DNA from: Lantana camara
Taxonomy: Eukaryota > Streptophyta > Magnoliopsida > Lamiales > Verbenaceae
Length of the DNA stretch: 64,000 nucleotides
Reading direction: 5' to 3'
NCBI GenBank assembly: GCA_037501455.1
Contig: CM074857.1
Span: forward strand, 127,211,501 to 127,275,500
A program made the position numbers and the translations under genes. Numbering within the stretch: position 1 is the first letter of the stretch; each line of letters begins with the position of its first letter. Below are positions 10,305-22,850 of this stretch, piece after piece. Below the pieces are notes generated by a model. That model saw only the letters and a list, made by a program, of their open reading frames with translations, made no database searches and had not been told where the DNA came from.

Positions 10305-11109
10305 TGATGCGACATAAAAGGACTGAGCCACGTGGCCACGTGGCACGTTCTGGTTGGAGCCATGTGGACGTTTGCACCATGTAGACCGGCCTAAGGGCTG
10401 CCACATGGATCTTACGTGGCGCCTCACCTCCTCGGATCGATCCAGGCAACCCCACGCACTGGCCAAACTCAGACACGATTTGGTAGGTCCCGCCAATTCG
10501 ATCCACCTCGACCTCGACACGCGGATCGATTTCAACCTGGCCCTCCAACATGGGAGGCCAATATTTTGATCCCGGGGTCAAGACCCTGCATCATCAGACA
10601 TCAAGATGCCATAAAGCATCTTTGTCGGGACACGTGTAGCTCCCTCATTCCCCAAGACTAGGCGTGCTATAGTGCATTTAATGCCCCATGGTATATGTCT
10701 ACACTAAAAGGTGAAAGAATGTATGCTCAACCTCAATTTAGTCAGCTCAGGCATCCGACCAACCGGTCGATCGCCTGTAGTGCAGTTAATGCATAATCGC
10801 GGTACACGCACTACTGTGTTAATTAGCCAAGACTAGAAATACCCATATCTTGAACAGTAATCAGTAAACATTAAAGAGCATTTATTTCGCACTTATTGCA
10901 TTTGTTTCTCTCACTAAGAATTCCCTATTGACTTGAGCGTCGGAGTGACAAAACTGGGCTTTACCCCAAGTCCCCCAGCTTTGGCCTTTAGCTCACGTGT
11001 GTTGGTGTTTTCAGATCGATAAGAGACCACTCATATAAATTCTTGACTTATCAACTCAAACCTGCCACCTAGTTTGATAACTCGGATCGACCAAATTTGA
11101 GCCGGATTA
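10305..11109 (+). repeat. 5' LTR of Tat-1
   Basis: An LTR of about 805 bp similar to 20466-21261 with scattered differences. It ends GGATTA instead of the GGATCA of the 3' LTR. The likely TATA region reads CTAGAAATAC here and CTATAAATAC in the 3' LTR, so the promoter TATA looks mutated. Confidence 0.85.
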
Positions 11110-11110
11110 G

Positions 11111-11128
11111 TTTGGCGCCGTCTATGGG
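11111..11128 (+). other. Primer binding site of Tat-1
   Basis: TTTGGCGCCGTCTATGGG directly follows the 5' LTR. TTTGGCGCCGTCT..GGGAA is the usual primer site of plant Tat elements. Confidence 0.8.
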
Positions 11129-11129
11129 A

Positions 11130-12800
11130 AACATTACTCTTTTTTCCATCGATCTAGATAAAAACCTCAGCACTTCCCCCTCCCTTTTTCTTGTAAATAT
11201 GGTGAACACTGGTATGACCAATTGGGACGAGGACATGGAGGAAGTTGCCAAAGGCAAGCATGACACCAATGCGTCGCTTGGCAACATCCCCGTTGCTCTT
11301 CCCCTTACTGGGTACGTTGGCACGTGCCAGTGCCATTCTGCCTCAACAGGAGGTTGCCCTAAGGGTCGCTATCACCCAGGCGGACTTGGACGCATTTCTC
11401 GACCAATTGAGGGTTGAGATCGAGCGAGCCCAGGTCGAGGACCGCGAACCAAGGCGTCCAGAGCTGCCAAGGGCTAGCCCTACTACCATCCCCAGTCCTA
11501 TGATGGCCAATGCGTTGGGATCCGCCGTCCCAACCTACGAATCGTCTGCCCCTTATGTTTTCTGGCCGCTCAATGATGGGCCTGCCCAGGTCATTTGGGG
11601 CCTCACCCTTTAGGCTGGCCTGAGCCAACCCCAAGGGTCCATGTCTTTACTGCCACCACTGGGAGGCAGCAAGCAGGTCCCGTTCGAGGGACAGAACGAA
11701 TCCGACCATCCCAGCCGTGTTAATCGCCATGAACACGCGGTGGACAACCACCATGGGGAATTCAACGACCTACAAAATCGAATCCCCACACGATTCGCCC
11801 GAGATGAAGTGGTAAGACTCACCGCAACTGGCCAGGATGACGAGCCAAGCCACGCCACTATATCGACCCGCCAACGAGGAGGGTCCAAGATCGCCTGAGG
11901 GATCGGGGATCCCTGATCTCCAAAAGGCAGGTCAATCTGCACGAGGGGTTGAACCGTCGCCCCTGGCGCTTCAGAGGCTTCGCCGTTCTCTGAAGACATC
12001 CTCCGCACAACCTGTGATGGATACCGAACCACCGATCCCGAGAAACATGTGACGGATTTTCAGAACAGAATGCTGCTGCACCCGTACCTGTACCAGATTT
12101 GGGCCAAGCTATTCGTCGCCATGTTGATAGGCCCGGCACAGGACTGGTTCATCCGCCTGCCGTCTCGATGCGTTTCGACCTACAACCGATTTGTAGATCG
12201 ATTTTTGCGCATTTCTGAAGAGAAACTGCTGCTTCCTTGCCTCAACAATCTTCGCCAAGAGGAGGGTAAATCCCTGCGAGTCTTTTTCACCAGATTCTCG
12301 AGGGAAGTGGTTCGGGTCGAGGACCCAACTATGCACACTTTGCTGCCGACCGTCTATCGAGCGTTCTGTAACTGCCTGTGGGAGGATGAGATCATCCGGG
12401 CAAAGCCCTGGAACCTGACTGAGATCTATTACCCATGGCTTCACGACGGTTGAGGAGATTCAGCTCACCCATGGGCCTCCGCTGCCATCCACTCGATCCG
12501 ATATACAACATTTTGGGTCAGGCTCGACCCCCAACCGGAAGGGGAATGAACCCAAGAAGTCCAAGGGAAAGTTGATCCACCGACCTAGATCGACCGACGA
12601 AATTATATTCCCCTTAACACAACCGTCGAACAAATTTTCACGGTTATGGACAAGAAACACCTGAACAAGCCTAAGACCATCTGCAAAGTCCGAAGGCTCA
12701 AAAATCCTGGAAATTTTGCGGGTACCACTAGCAGTAGGGTCACACCACTGAAAAGTGCATGCCCTCCGAGATGAGATCGAAAGACTCATTCGATGAGGGC
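11130..12800 (+). pseudogene. Tat-1 gag, degenerate
   Basis: The best preserved piece is an open stretch at 12049-12453, whose translation (GPAQDWFIRLP, then RFLRISEE, LRVFFTRFSREV and a VEDPT turn) matches the Retrotrans_gag capsid domain. The upstream frame (about 11190-12040) is split over several frames, with recognisable but broken N-terminal Gag text. After 12453 the frame is lost again. It would have made the capsid that packages the element RNA. No zinc knuckle can be read. Confidence 0.65.
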
Positions 12801-13099
12801 ACTTGAAGGACTTTGTTCACAAACTAGACCACTACTCCAAAAAGGCCGGTCGATCTTAAGACCGATGCAAGTCTCGATCGAGGTCACCGCCTAGGAGGAT
12901 TGGGAAACAATCCCTCAAAAGAACCGAAGACAACTCCCCAACGATCGGCACCATCTACATGATTGCTGGGGTACACCAAGGAGGTGACTCCAACGCTGTA
13001 AGGAAGAAGAACATCAGAAAGACAGCTTGAGAGTACAACGGTCCCCATGAGGAGCTCCTCCAGATCAATCAAGGTAGGGAGTGGGAAAGGAGAGAGGTT

Positions 13100-14964
13100 A
13101 GTTTTAGCGAGAGTAACAGCCGCTAGGGCCCATATTGGGTGGACGAAGCGTCTAGTTGTTCGATGATGGTGACCTTGGGCGTGGCTAACTACAATGTAAG
13201 CAAATACCTTGTTGATAATGAAAGTAGCACGAACGTTATCCTTTACTCCACTCTTGTAAAAATGAAACTGCATAACTTGAAGCTGGATCCGATCCGAACA
13301 CCTTTGTTCGGCTTCAGGGGATCCCAGGTCATTCCACTTGGGCGCATAAAGCTGCTCACCTCGATGGGAACATCACCTCGACGAGTTACCCAAGTATGCC
13401 CCTTGCTTACAACATGATCTTCGGACGGCCCTGCCTCATATAATTTTGAGCAATAATTTCCACCTACCATCAAGAGTTAAAGATGCCGACCCCTAATGGG
13501 GTCGGAGAAGTGGAGTGCGACGTCCCTGATAGTTGGGTTTGCTATGCTATCACTCTTCAGAATCCCAAAGACAAGGTGGCAGACGATTGCCTTGACCTCC
13601 AACTATACGGGTGGCGAGATCGATCTCCCAGTCCCTAGTATGGAGGTCGAAGGTTCTCAGGTGGCTCGAAAAAGAAAGGCCTGCGAGCGGATCGAGCCCT
13701 CCGATGCCCTTAAAGAGATACCCCTTGTGCCGGGAGACAGCAGCAAGTCCACAAAGATCGGGGCCAACATGCACCCCCAGCACGAGATCATGATGATCGA
13801 CTTCCAACGGGAAAATTTTGATATCTTTGCTTGGACTGCCAAGGATCTGGTTGGGATCGACCCCGAGGTGATTTGCCACCGCCTTGGGATCGACCCATCC
13901 TGCAAGGCTATAAAGCAAAAATTGAGGACTAAAAGCAAAGATAGGAATGAGATCATTGAGGCCGAGGTCAACAAACTGCTCGAAGTGGGTTACATTAAAC
14001 CAGCCCAATATGCCGATTGGCTGTGCAATGTGGTCCTCGTACAGAAGACCGGGGGAAAGTGGAGAATGTGTAACGATTTTACGGACCTAAACAAGGCCTG
14101 CCCGAAGGACCCATATCGCTTCCTTACATTGATCAACTCGTTGATTCGACAGCCGATTGCGAAATACTGAGTATGATGGACGCCTTCCAGGGATATTACC
14201 AAATCTACATGGCGCCCGAAGATCGATCACACACGGCCTTCATAACTGTCAAGGGCATCTACTGCTTTAAAATGATGCCGTTCGGCCTCAAGAATGCTGA
14301 AGCTACCTATCAGAGACTAGTAAACAAGATGTTCAAGGAGGAAATGGGCAAAACGATGGAGGTCTACGTGGATGATATGATCGTGAAGAGCAGATGGGCA
14401 TATGAGAACCTCAACCACTTGCGTCGAGTGTTCAAAATCCTCAAAAAATACGACATGAAGCTCAACCCGGAGAAGTGTACGTTCGGGGTCGAAGGGGAAA
14501 AGTTCCTTGGATACATGGTGAGTCAGAGGGGGATCGAAGTGAACCAGGTGAAGATCAAAGCTATCCAGATCATACCCCGACTCCAATGCATAATACAGGT
14601 CCAGTCCCTTGTCGGTCGGATCATTTCTCTCAACCGGTTCATTTCTCGATCCTCCGAACGAAACCTCCCTTTTTTCAAGGTGTTAAGGAAATTGAAGAAG
14701 TTCAAATGGAATGAAGGGTACGATAGAGCTTTTGAACAACTTAAAGATTACTTGATGTCTCCACCGCTGTTGGCCAAGCCCAATGAAGGGGAGACCCTGT
14801 ACCTCTATCTCTCTATCTCCAACGAAACTTTCAGTTCGGTCCTCGTCAACATTAGGGATCGAAAGCACATTCCGATCTATTATATGAGCAAGATTCTGCA
14901 TGGTGCGGAACAGAACTACCTTGAGGTGGAAAAGTTTATCTTTGTATTCACACACGCTGCTTGA
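13100..14964 (+). pseudogene. Tat-1 protease and reverse transcriptase, degenerate
   Basis: The protease part near 13139-13417 reads VTLGVANYNVSKYLVDNESS, aligned with VDNGSS in the related element at the right edge, so the glycine after the active-site aspartate is Glu here. Reverse transcriptase runs from about 13640 (HRLGIDPSCKAIKQKLR) through LVQKTGGKWRMCNDFTDLN, then MMDAFQGYYQIYMAPED and the intact catalytic motif EVYVDDMIVKS near 14370. Frame breaks lie around 13450-13500 and at 14160-14170, where the RT domain is cut. The order and wording match Tat-2 closely. Confidence 0.8.
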
Positions 14965-15723
14965 AAGCTACGACCCTACTTTCAAGCATACCCAATCGTG
15001 GTCTTAACTGACCAATCTCTCAAGCAGGTGTTATCCAAGCCTGACGTCTCAGGCCGGATGATGAAATGGGTGGTTGAGCTCAGTCAGCATGACATCACCT
15101 TCCAACCTCGCTCTGCCCAACAAGCTCAAGTTCTGGCTGACTTCCTGGTCGAAAAGAACACAACCCCCACAAAAGTTATCTCCAAAAAACCCTTGAGTTA
15201 GACGATGTACATCGACGGCTCATCGACCTCCCAAGGAGGAGGGGTGGGGATATCACTGGCCAGTTCAAACGGTACCTAGCTCGATTTCGCCATTCGCCTC
15301 GACTTCAAAGCTACTAACAATGAAATGGAGTACAAAGCACTTGTCGCCGAGCTAAAGTTCGCATCCGAGCACCACGTCGAAAAGCTAGCGGTCATGATCA
15401 ACTCACAGCTCGTCATGGAATAAGTAAAAGTCACATACGAGGAAAGAGAGGAATCGATGGTGGTGTACCTCAAGATGGTCAGAGAATTGACCTCAAAATT
15501 CAAAGAATTTTTGCTCAAACAAGTCCCACGTGAGGAAAACGCACGAGCAGATGCACTATCTAAACTCGTGAATGGCCTTCAAGACACTAGAGATGGGACC
15601 ATTTCGTACCTTGTGTCGGGAGGAAGGGTCATCGACGGGGGTCGGTTCGATGTAGCGACGATTGATCTGGCGGAACCGTGCTGGTTGGACGGTCTAGTCG
15701 CTTACCTGAAAGATGGATCGTGA
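14965..15723 (+). pseudogene. Tat-1 RNase H plus second (archaeal-type) RNase H, degenerate
   Basis: The connection and first RNase H end with the KQVLSKPDVSGRMMKWVVEL region (about 15020-15090). A second RNase H follows from about 15205 (MYIDGSSTSQGGGVGI), then NNEMEYKALVAEL and PREENARADALSKL at 15520-15570. It is broken by TAG, TAA and frame changes (15201, about 15280, 15421). The second copy is the extra RNase H of the Tat lineage. Confidence 0.75.
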
Positions 15724-16776
15724 AGGCAGATTGTTCAAGAAGTCCTTTACAGGTCCGCCCTTGAGATGCCTCCGTCCCAATCAAGCTTGAGCATTAGCCC
15801 GCAAAGTTTTGAGGAGCGGCTACTTTTGGCCGACCCTGGTCCGGGATGCAAAACTACATTCAATAAAGTGCCCCAAATGCCAAAAATACGGTAACCTCAT
15901 ATATACACATCCAGCAACTATGATTGCGATAGACGTCTCTTGGCCCTTCGATCAATGGGGGATCGATATCATTGGACCATTCTCCTTAGCCCCTCGGTAG
16001 AAGCGGTTCGCCATAGTAGCCGTCGAGTACTTCTCAAAGTGGGTCGAGGTCGAAATAGTCCAAAAGATAACTGATGCAGTGATAAGAAATTTCCTCTGAA
16101 AGAGTATAACCTGCCGCTTTGGGGTTCTGAGGGTTATCATCTGTGACAATGGACCTCAGTTTCAAAGCGAAAGCACCAAAAGCTATTGTCGAGACGTTGG
16201 AATCGACCTCAGATTCACTACTGTTGGCAACCCTCAAACAAATGGCCAAGCAGAAGTCACCAACAGGATCATCATCCAAAACCTGAAGACCCGCCTCGAC
16301 ACCAAGCTAGGTGCTTGGGCGAAGGAGCTCGACGAAGTCTTTTGGGCATGTCGAACCATCCTGCGAACCGGCACGGTTTAAACCCCTTACTATTTGGTTT
16401 ACAGGTCGGAGGTCGTGATTTTCTCGGAACTACTATATGAAACTGCTCGCGTTACACTATATCAGATTGATAGGAATAACGAGAATCGATCCGACGATCT
16501 GGATCTGATAGAAGAAAAACGAGAACACGCATATCAGAAGATTAAGCAGTACAAAGCTGCCGCAGCCCGATCGTACAACAAGAAGGTTAGACCCAGGTTA
16601 TTCCAAATTGGGGACCTAGTATTAAAGAAGGTCAAAGTCCTACAACACGTAGAAAACTCGAACCTAACTGGGAAGGTCCCTATCAAGTTACTGAGGTCGG
16701 CAGGAACATGGCGTATAGGCTCGATAACATGGCTGGAGTACCCCTACCAAGGCCATGGAATGCTCACAACCTAAAG
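15724..16776 (+). pseudogene. Tat-1 integrase, degenerate
   Basis: Recognisable parts are SGYFWPTLVRDAKLHS with the CPKCQKYG zinc half, WGIDIIGPF (first catalytic Asp), ICDNGPQFQSE (second Asp), NGQAEVTNRII (catalytic Glu) and the C-terminal [18 protein letters not shown]. Several in-frame stops (for example near 16000 and 16099) and frame changes break it. The zinc-finger histidines are lost in a deleted or shifted stretch before 15800. Confidence 0.75.
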
Positions 16777-17556
16777 AAATTTTACGTCTATAATCAACCC
16801 ACTTTTTCATATGTAATCGAGCCAGAGCTCTCTCAAAGCCCGGTCTCGAATCCACAAAAATAACAATCAAATTAAGGTCGAATTCAATTGGAATCGACCC
16901 GTCTTTAATGCATCTTTCACTTGTTAAGCATTCGATCTACGATCATGCTATCGAGGGGGAGTAAGACCCCCCAACCTGTTATTTACTTATTAGTTTTCTA
17001 GTTATTTTCCCGCATTGCAAAATGAAAAGTTTCCAAGTCCAATGAGGTCATACATCGACCCGACGAGATTAAAGAGAATGGTTAATGCATTTGGGGTTGA
17101 AGTGACACACAAGGTTATTAGAACATTCTGTGGAGGTCGAATTCCCTAATCAAACCCAATGCGAATATCTAGCTAGCCTATGTTAAAAATTGTCTAAGTA
17201 TAAAAACACTCGCATCGATACAATAAGCAGAGACATCGATCCAATGAGTATAGAACTTTGGATGAACACCCCAACTGCAAGCAAAACTATCATATTTGCA
17301 TCGATACGTTTCGGAAATAGAACAAAACTTTAAAAAACAAGACGAAACGATCATGCATTACTGATAAATATCGACCCCACCCGCGATGCGGGTCGAAAGT
17401 GAAGATCGAACAAGGACACTAACCGCAACCGCGAAGTGGGATAGTACCTTAGAAGTATCTAAACAATAACAAAAAAAAATAAAATATTCTTACGGTTACA
17501 CCCCAGCCGTTAGGTCGAACAAATTATCTAAAAAGTACTTGGAAAAAATAGCAAGA
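16777..17556. other. Tat-1 spacer between integrase and antisense gene
   Basis: No ORF or motif is recognised. It contains the end of the integrase tail and a TCGA-rich stretch. The corresponding position in Tat-2 is 59054-59929. Confidence 0.5.
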
Positions 17557-20129
17557 TCAAGAAGTTGGAGCAGCTTGAGAAGGGCCAGAAGGGCCCGACA
17601 ATGCAATTAACTTATCGTGCTCCTGCCTAGTTCGAGGAAGGAAGCTCTCGACATCGACCGGAGGAGGGAGCTCGTAAACTGGGGCCCTCTTATCCCTCCT
17701 GGAGTATGCCAAATCGATGGCGAACCTATACTTGTGTTGGGACCATTCTATCGCAACCGAAGGCTCAGGGTCTTCATCGATGGGATCTGGGTAGGGATCG
17801 GGCTTATTAATGTCTATGCTGGATTCATTGAAAGATATGGGGATCAGACCTTGATGCTTTATCTGATTGTATGCTAGTTTGAACCCAACCTCGAGGTTGA
17901 TCGCCCCCATCATCGCGTTCACCTCATTGAAGGCAGGGCCCTCTATGAACTCGCGAACTACATATCGTTCGATCCCGGCCTTTGCATCTCGAAAGGACTC
18001 AAGTATGGAATCGATTTTGGTCTGAGCTTCTGACAGGGCTTTCATCCGGCCTTCATTTCAACCCGCATCCCTCGCCTGCTGGACCTTTTGCTTAGTTTCA
18101 ACCTGGATAACACTCAGCTCGACAGAGTAACTCGACGTCAAAGACTTAATCTGCTCCAAGGCACTCTGCAGTTCCACTAAACGAACCCGTGCCTCCTCAT
18201 CCCTATAGCTCCGCTCCGACCTCAATTCCGCGAGCTCCTTCTCGAGCTCATCCATCCTCCCCGCATTGGCCGATCTCAACATCACCTTAGCAGCCTTGTA
18301 CTTCTTTTTGTACTTGACCATTTCGGGCTCAAAAACATCTGCCCTTTGGAAAGAGTTGATGGCAGTCGAAAGAATCTCCTGGTGATCGAGAAGAGGTCGT
18401 TAGGTCGAAGAAAATATAAAGACATAGAATGGCAAAAAGAAACGGATGACACAAAGACACTTACGCTGAAAAGGATTTTGCTGAAGCGATACCTTTGGTT
18501 ATCACTTGGCTTCCTGAAAAAGCATCTTCTGCTCTTCGATCACGTAGCCGGTGTTGAAAAGGGAGGACTACAGGTTGAGATCAGGCTTAGTTACAAATGC
18601 CAAGGTTTCGTATCGAACCATCCTCTTTCACTCTCTCGAGCCTGCTTGGCCACTGGGGTGGGTCGGTCTGATTGAAATCCAATAACTTACCCTCCAAGTC
18701 GGAGTAATCTGAATCGGCCTCAACATCGACCTCCATTGTGGGCACTCTCTTCTTCCGCTTGTGCAGTCGCTTACCGAACCCATGCTGTGCATCCTGAGGA
18801 AGAACCAGACCATAAGGAAGAACCTTGGCTTGCAAGTAATAATGAAAATTTCTCCAAAGTCTTCGACCCGGGGTTCGAACCCAAGACATCTAATTATAAT
18901 AATAACATTGTGCATCAAGGCAAGGGAGTTCGGAACAAGTTGGGCAGGGCATAGGTTGACCCGCTCGAAGAAAGTCGACATCGGAGGGTAGATCGGGAAC
19001 CTGAAACCAATGTTTTAAAAACCGGACCGTTAAGCGAACCGGAAAATCAATTGGGTCAAGGGTCACTGGTTCAACCGTTGGATCAACCGTGGTCGAACCG
19101 GTGACGTCATAATTATGTCATAAATAATATTAAATATTAAATATTTATAAATAATAAATAATAAAATATATTTTAAAATTTACTTTTATATTTTCTCAAT
19201 TTATATACAAATATAAGAATATTATAAACAATGAATAAAAAACCAAAGATTATGAACTCAAATAAAACATAAATTCATAATTCATGATTTGTAACATGTA
19301 CATTTAAAGTTCAAAAGTCCGAGACAAGAAAATAATAATCCCAAATTAAATGAAAATAAATAATACATTAGTTTTGAAGAAGTGGTTGCATAAACATATA
19401 GAAATAGTGGAGAAAAATATAGAAAATTAGAGAAATTGGGGTTTAATTTTATCAATTTATTGTTTTTTAAAAAATCGAACGGTTCACTTGACCCGCGAAC
19501 GGTTCTACGGTCCGAACGGTCCAACCGCGGTTCGAAACGGTTTTCACAAAATAGAGCGGTTTTTGAGTGCGAACGGTTTTGGGGCGATGACCGGTTCGCC
19601 CTTCCGGCCGGTCGACGGTCAGGGCGGTCCGACCATCCGGTCCGGTCTGGTTTTTAAAACATTGCCTGAAACCATGTTTCATCGAGGGGCCCCCACTATC
19701 TCCCCCACGACGGATAGTCGAACCATAAATCCCTCCGATATCCCGTTTGACCAGTTGCAGTCCTCACAAAACTCACCCTCTGACATTATCGATACTCTCT
19801 GCATAACATGGGTCAAGGTCCTGTATATATGCCTTAACCGGTTTGGGGAAGGTTACGCCACCGTCACCTCTTTTGCCCTCTCGACCTCGATCTCAGGCTC
19901 ATTTACCAATTGCCTTTGTCTCGATGTCGAGGCCTGTCCCCCTCTATTCGTCATGAATTATTGGGCCCTAATTTCGTCGTATGAGTAAAAAAAGGACCTA
20001 AAATTTAGGTTCGGAAGTGGAGGGACTTCACCCGATACGCTTGATCGATCCGAAGATAGGGTAAACAACTCGTTGACCTCACTCTCATCATCATGGACCA
20101 CAAACCTACTTGGTACTCTCACCATACTC
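17557..20129 (-). pseudogene. Tat-1 antisense gene (aORF), degenerate
   Basis: Minus-strand coding remnants match the antisense gene of Tat-2 in order. A start near 20129 opens an N-terminal acidic region. A MITE then interrupts the gene (19008-19664). The gypsy-transposon-type domain follows (FFERVNLCPAQLVPNSLALM and GFEPRVEDFGEI, about 18830-18980). Next are the acidic linker with GKLLDFNQTDPPQWPSRLE (about 18640-18690) and a last exon at about 18350-17557 with a long coiled coil and RYVVREFIEGPAF. The last exon carries one in-frame TGA near 18058. Compared with Tat-2, the end of exon 1, the first intron and the start of exon 2 are missing, joining FGEI to the linker. Function unknown. Confidence 0.7.
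19008..19664. mobile_element. hAT-like MITE inserted in the Tat-1 antisense gene
   Basis: This 657-bp element has a terminal inverted repeat CAATGTTTTAAAAACCGG and an 8-bp flanking duplication CCTGAAAC (19000-19007 and 19665-19672). Perfect CAATG..CATTG ends with 8-bp duplications fit hAT. Reading the ends one base differently gives 9 bp, which would fit Mutator. The GC-rich arms and AT-rich centre contain no real gene. Confidence 0.8.
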
Positions 20130-20450
20130 ACACTAAGGAAAATTTAATGGAAGAGATGGCGAAGTTACTTTTCTTAGACGCGAGGACGGGGCTTTCGATC
20201 TGGCCGCTCGATCTGGGAAGTTGCTGGAACAAAAACAGGTCGGTCTCTCTTGGCTGAAAAGTGAGAAATGGGAGAGGGGGTGGACACCTATTTACTGGAG
20301 ATGAAAAAGTAACTTCTCAAAATGCGACACGTCACCATCATTGTGCCCCAGGGATCGATTTATTCAAAAGACGCGCCCATTAATGAGGCGACAGTTTCCC
20401 TGTCCAATACCGGATCGATGAAAATTACCCCCGCGAAAATTCATGCCAGT

Positions 20451-20465
20451 AATTTGGGGGGCCTT
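20451..20465 (+). other. Polypurine tract of Tat-1
   Basis: AATTTGGGGGGCCTT sits directly before the 3' LTR. The same AATTTGGGGGGCC lies at the matching place in Tat-2. Confidence 0.8.
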
Positions 20466-21261
20466 TGATGCGGCATTAAAGGACTGAGCCACCTGGCACA
20501 TCCTGGTTGGAGCCACGCGGATGCTCGCACTATGTAGACCGACCCAAGGGCTACCACATGGATCTTACGTGGCGCCTTGCCACCTTGGATCGATCTAGGT
20601 GACCCACGCACTGGCCAAACTCAGACACGATTTGGTAGGTCCCGCCGATCCGATCCACCTCGACCTCGTCATACGGATCGATCTCAACCTGGCCCTCCAA
20701 CATAAGAGGCCAATATTTTGATCCCGGGGTCGAGACCCTGCGTCATCAGACATCAAGATGCCATAAAGCATTTTTATCGGGACACGTGTAGCTCCCTCAT
20801 TCCCCAAGACTAGGCATGCTACAGTGCATTTAATGCCCCATGGTACATGTCTACATTAAAAGGGGAAAAAAGGTACGCTCAACCTCAATTTATTTAGCTT
20901 AGGCATCCAACCAAACGGTCGATCGCCTGCAGTGCAATTAATGCATAATCACGGTATACGCACTACTATGTTAATTAGCCAAAACTATAAATACACATAC
21001 CTTGAACAGTAGTTGGTAAGCGTTCAAGAACATTTATTTCGCACTTATTGCATTTATTTCTCTCACTAAGAATTCTTTACTGACTTGAGCGTCGGAGTGC
21101 CAAAACTGGGCTTCACCCTAAGTCCCCCAGGTTTGGCCTTTAGCTCACACGTGTTGGTGTTTTCAGATTGATAAGAACCCACTCATATAAATTCTTAACT
21201 GATCAACCCAAACCTACCACCTAGCTCGACAACTCGGATCGACCAGATTTGAGCCGGATCA
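20466..21261 (+). repeat. 3' LTR of Tat-1
   Basis: A 796-bp LTR from TGATGCGGC to GGATCA, with TATA box CTATAAATAC near 20985. The duplication AACCA follows at 21262-21266. Confidence 0.85.
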
Positions 21262-21266
21262 AACCA

Positions 21267-22108
21267 GTATATGTATAAGTTACCATTATTTTGAAAAACT
21301 AAAACGAAGAAAGAATTAAATATGGAGATAAAAGAAAATTTAAAGGTTAACTATAATTTAGAAAAGTAAAGTGGCATATGATTAGGGGAAAAAAGAGACA
21401 CCGTCTTTAGCACGGAAATAGGAAGTACATTATATAATTTATATTCGAATGCATAAAAATACAAAAATAAGTACATATATAATACATCATGTGGTTATAT
21501 TTTGAAGGAGTTTAAAATACACCCATAGAAGGCTAAAATTTATGCTTAATAAAAATATGATATATCAAAATTCGGTGTATATATATATATATATATTAAA
21601 ATTATATTTTTTATTTTTTATTTTAAGAAATTTAATTAATAAATTCCTAAAATAACTATTCAATTAATTGATATTTTAATATAAATGTGTCGAAATTCCA
21701 ATCTGGTAATAAATTCATATCTTGCCGAATGAAAGAATGTCAAATAAAATATTCTTTTATTCAGATCACATCTTGTGATCATAGAAGAAATATATTACAT
21801 AAATAATAAAAAACCAATAAAATTAAAATTTTCCTATACTTATAAATAGGAGACCACCAACGGAGGACAAAAGAATTAAAGAAGAGCTCAGTAGAAAAGC
21901 AACAAGCAAGAAGAAGGAAGTCCTAAGGCTTTCACAAGTCATTTAAAGCGTGTTTTTCGGCATTTCTTCATGCAAATTAACAGATTGAGACATTCAATCC
22001 GGAATCAAAACATTAAACTTGTATTTCGGCGTTGCTCCTCAACAAATTCAAGTCAAGTTCAAGCTGATTGAAGCGAGATTCAATGCGTTCTTCGCGGTGA
22101 TTAGCGAA
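21267..22108 (+). repeat. Duplicated flank block, LTR-like in its second half
   Basis: This sequence is collinear with about 46310-47080, so it is one copy of a segmental duplication. It contains a promoter-like TTATAAATAGGAG near 21840, followed by an AAG-rich leader. In the other copy a similar stretch ends GCGTTACAAATTTCTGTCA, which reads like the end of an LTR. Homology stops abruptly at about 22108. Confidence 0.5.
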
Positions 22109-22440
22109 TTGAAAACGTCACAATAGAACCTTTGTTGAGACGCTCTAGAAAAACAGCTTATTATAACGCTCTAATATGATGTTTTTTAGAAAACGTCACA
22201 ATAGAACCTTAGTTGAGACGCTTTTCACAAATTTCTCTTATTAAATATAATTTATTTCTTTTATCAAACTATTTTTATAATAAATTAAATATAATATGAC
22301 ATTTTTATAAACGGCGTCACAATATATTAGATTTATTGTGACATATTTTATAAAGTGTCTCAATATGATATATTAGTTGTGACAATTTTAAAAAGGCGTC
22401 ATAAATTTCATAGCTTTGTTTCAAATTCAATTGCAAACTA
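22109..22440. repeat. Subterminal-type repeats of an unidentified DNA transposon
   Basis: Two near copies of AACGTCACAATAGAACC..TTGAGACGCT (about 22112 and 22191) are followed by inverted variants (GGCGTCACAA, TTGTGAC, GTGTCTCAA). The pattern resembles transposase binding arrays at the ends of CACTA-like elements. The terminal repeat itself was not found. Confidence 0.45.
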
Positions 22441-22529
22441 AAATTTATATGGCGGATGTTTTTGGCGCTAAATATTTTATGATAGAAATCTCTAAAAATT
22501 TTGTGCTTATATTATTTTTAAAAAAATAG

Positions 22530-22850
22530 AGGCCAAAGAGAAAGCCCTAATTTAATTCCCTCTTACGAAGTCGTGACTCGTGAGGAGCACACACCACAAA
22601 GAGAGAAGAAAAATGGAAGCCCTATTTTCGGATTCACTTTCTTTTCGGACAAAACCTTTAACTCATCCTCCATTGAAGACCTCATGAAGCTATTCGAGAT
22701 CGAAACTTACAAGGCACGGGCTAATTCAAGCCCAAGGGCGAAGCGAAGTGGAAAAGGCAGAGGATTTCATGACACGTCTAAGCACCTTGGCCGAATTCCC
22801 ACAATGGCAATGTGGTAGTACTTTCAATTTGATGGGGTTTAGTACAGATT
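22530..22850 (+). pseudogene. Unidentified host gene fragment
   Basis: After a UTR-like GAAGTCGTGAC..AGAGAGAAG stretch, one frame encodes IEDLMKLFEIETYKA and the next frame continues with EVEKAEDFMTRLSTLAEF, together reading like one charged helical region broken by a frameshift near 22715. The frame from the nearest ATG (22612) stops early. I do not recognise the family. It lies among other unrelated gene fragments. Confidence 0.35.

Larger units (their letters stand above)
10305..21261 (+). mobile_element. Ty3/gypsy Tat-lineage LTR retrotransposon (Tat-1), degenerate
   Basis: The LTRs start TGATGCG and the 3' one ends GGATCA. The target duplication AACCA flanks the element (10300-10304 and 21262-21266). 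The paralogous block near 46.31 kb shows the uninterrupted site. Internal order on the plus strand is gag, protease, reverse transcriptase, a degenerate RNase H, a second archaeal-type RNase H, then integrase. An antisense gene follows between integrase and the 3' LTR. Double RNase H and an antisense ORF are known traits of the Tat lineage. All coding parts carry stops and frameshifts, and the two LTRs differ clearly, so the insertion is old. Confidence 0.9.

Noticed and set aside
18866..18890. tRNA-type B box GGGTTCGAACCC
   Set aside because: It encodes GFEP of the Tat antisense protein, conserved in wording in Tat-2, and no A box lies at the right distance.
17557..18990. An independent host gene on the minus strand
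   Set aside because: The same protein is encoded at the same place in Tat-2, inside the LTR boundaries, so it belongs to the retroelement.
19436..19988. Plus-strand frames of 70-166 codons at 19.4-20.0 kb
   Set aside because: They start in the MITE and cross its end into the antisense gene on the wrong strand. Composition follows the repeated CGGTTCG words.
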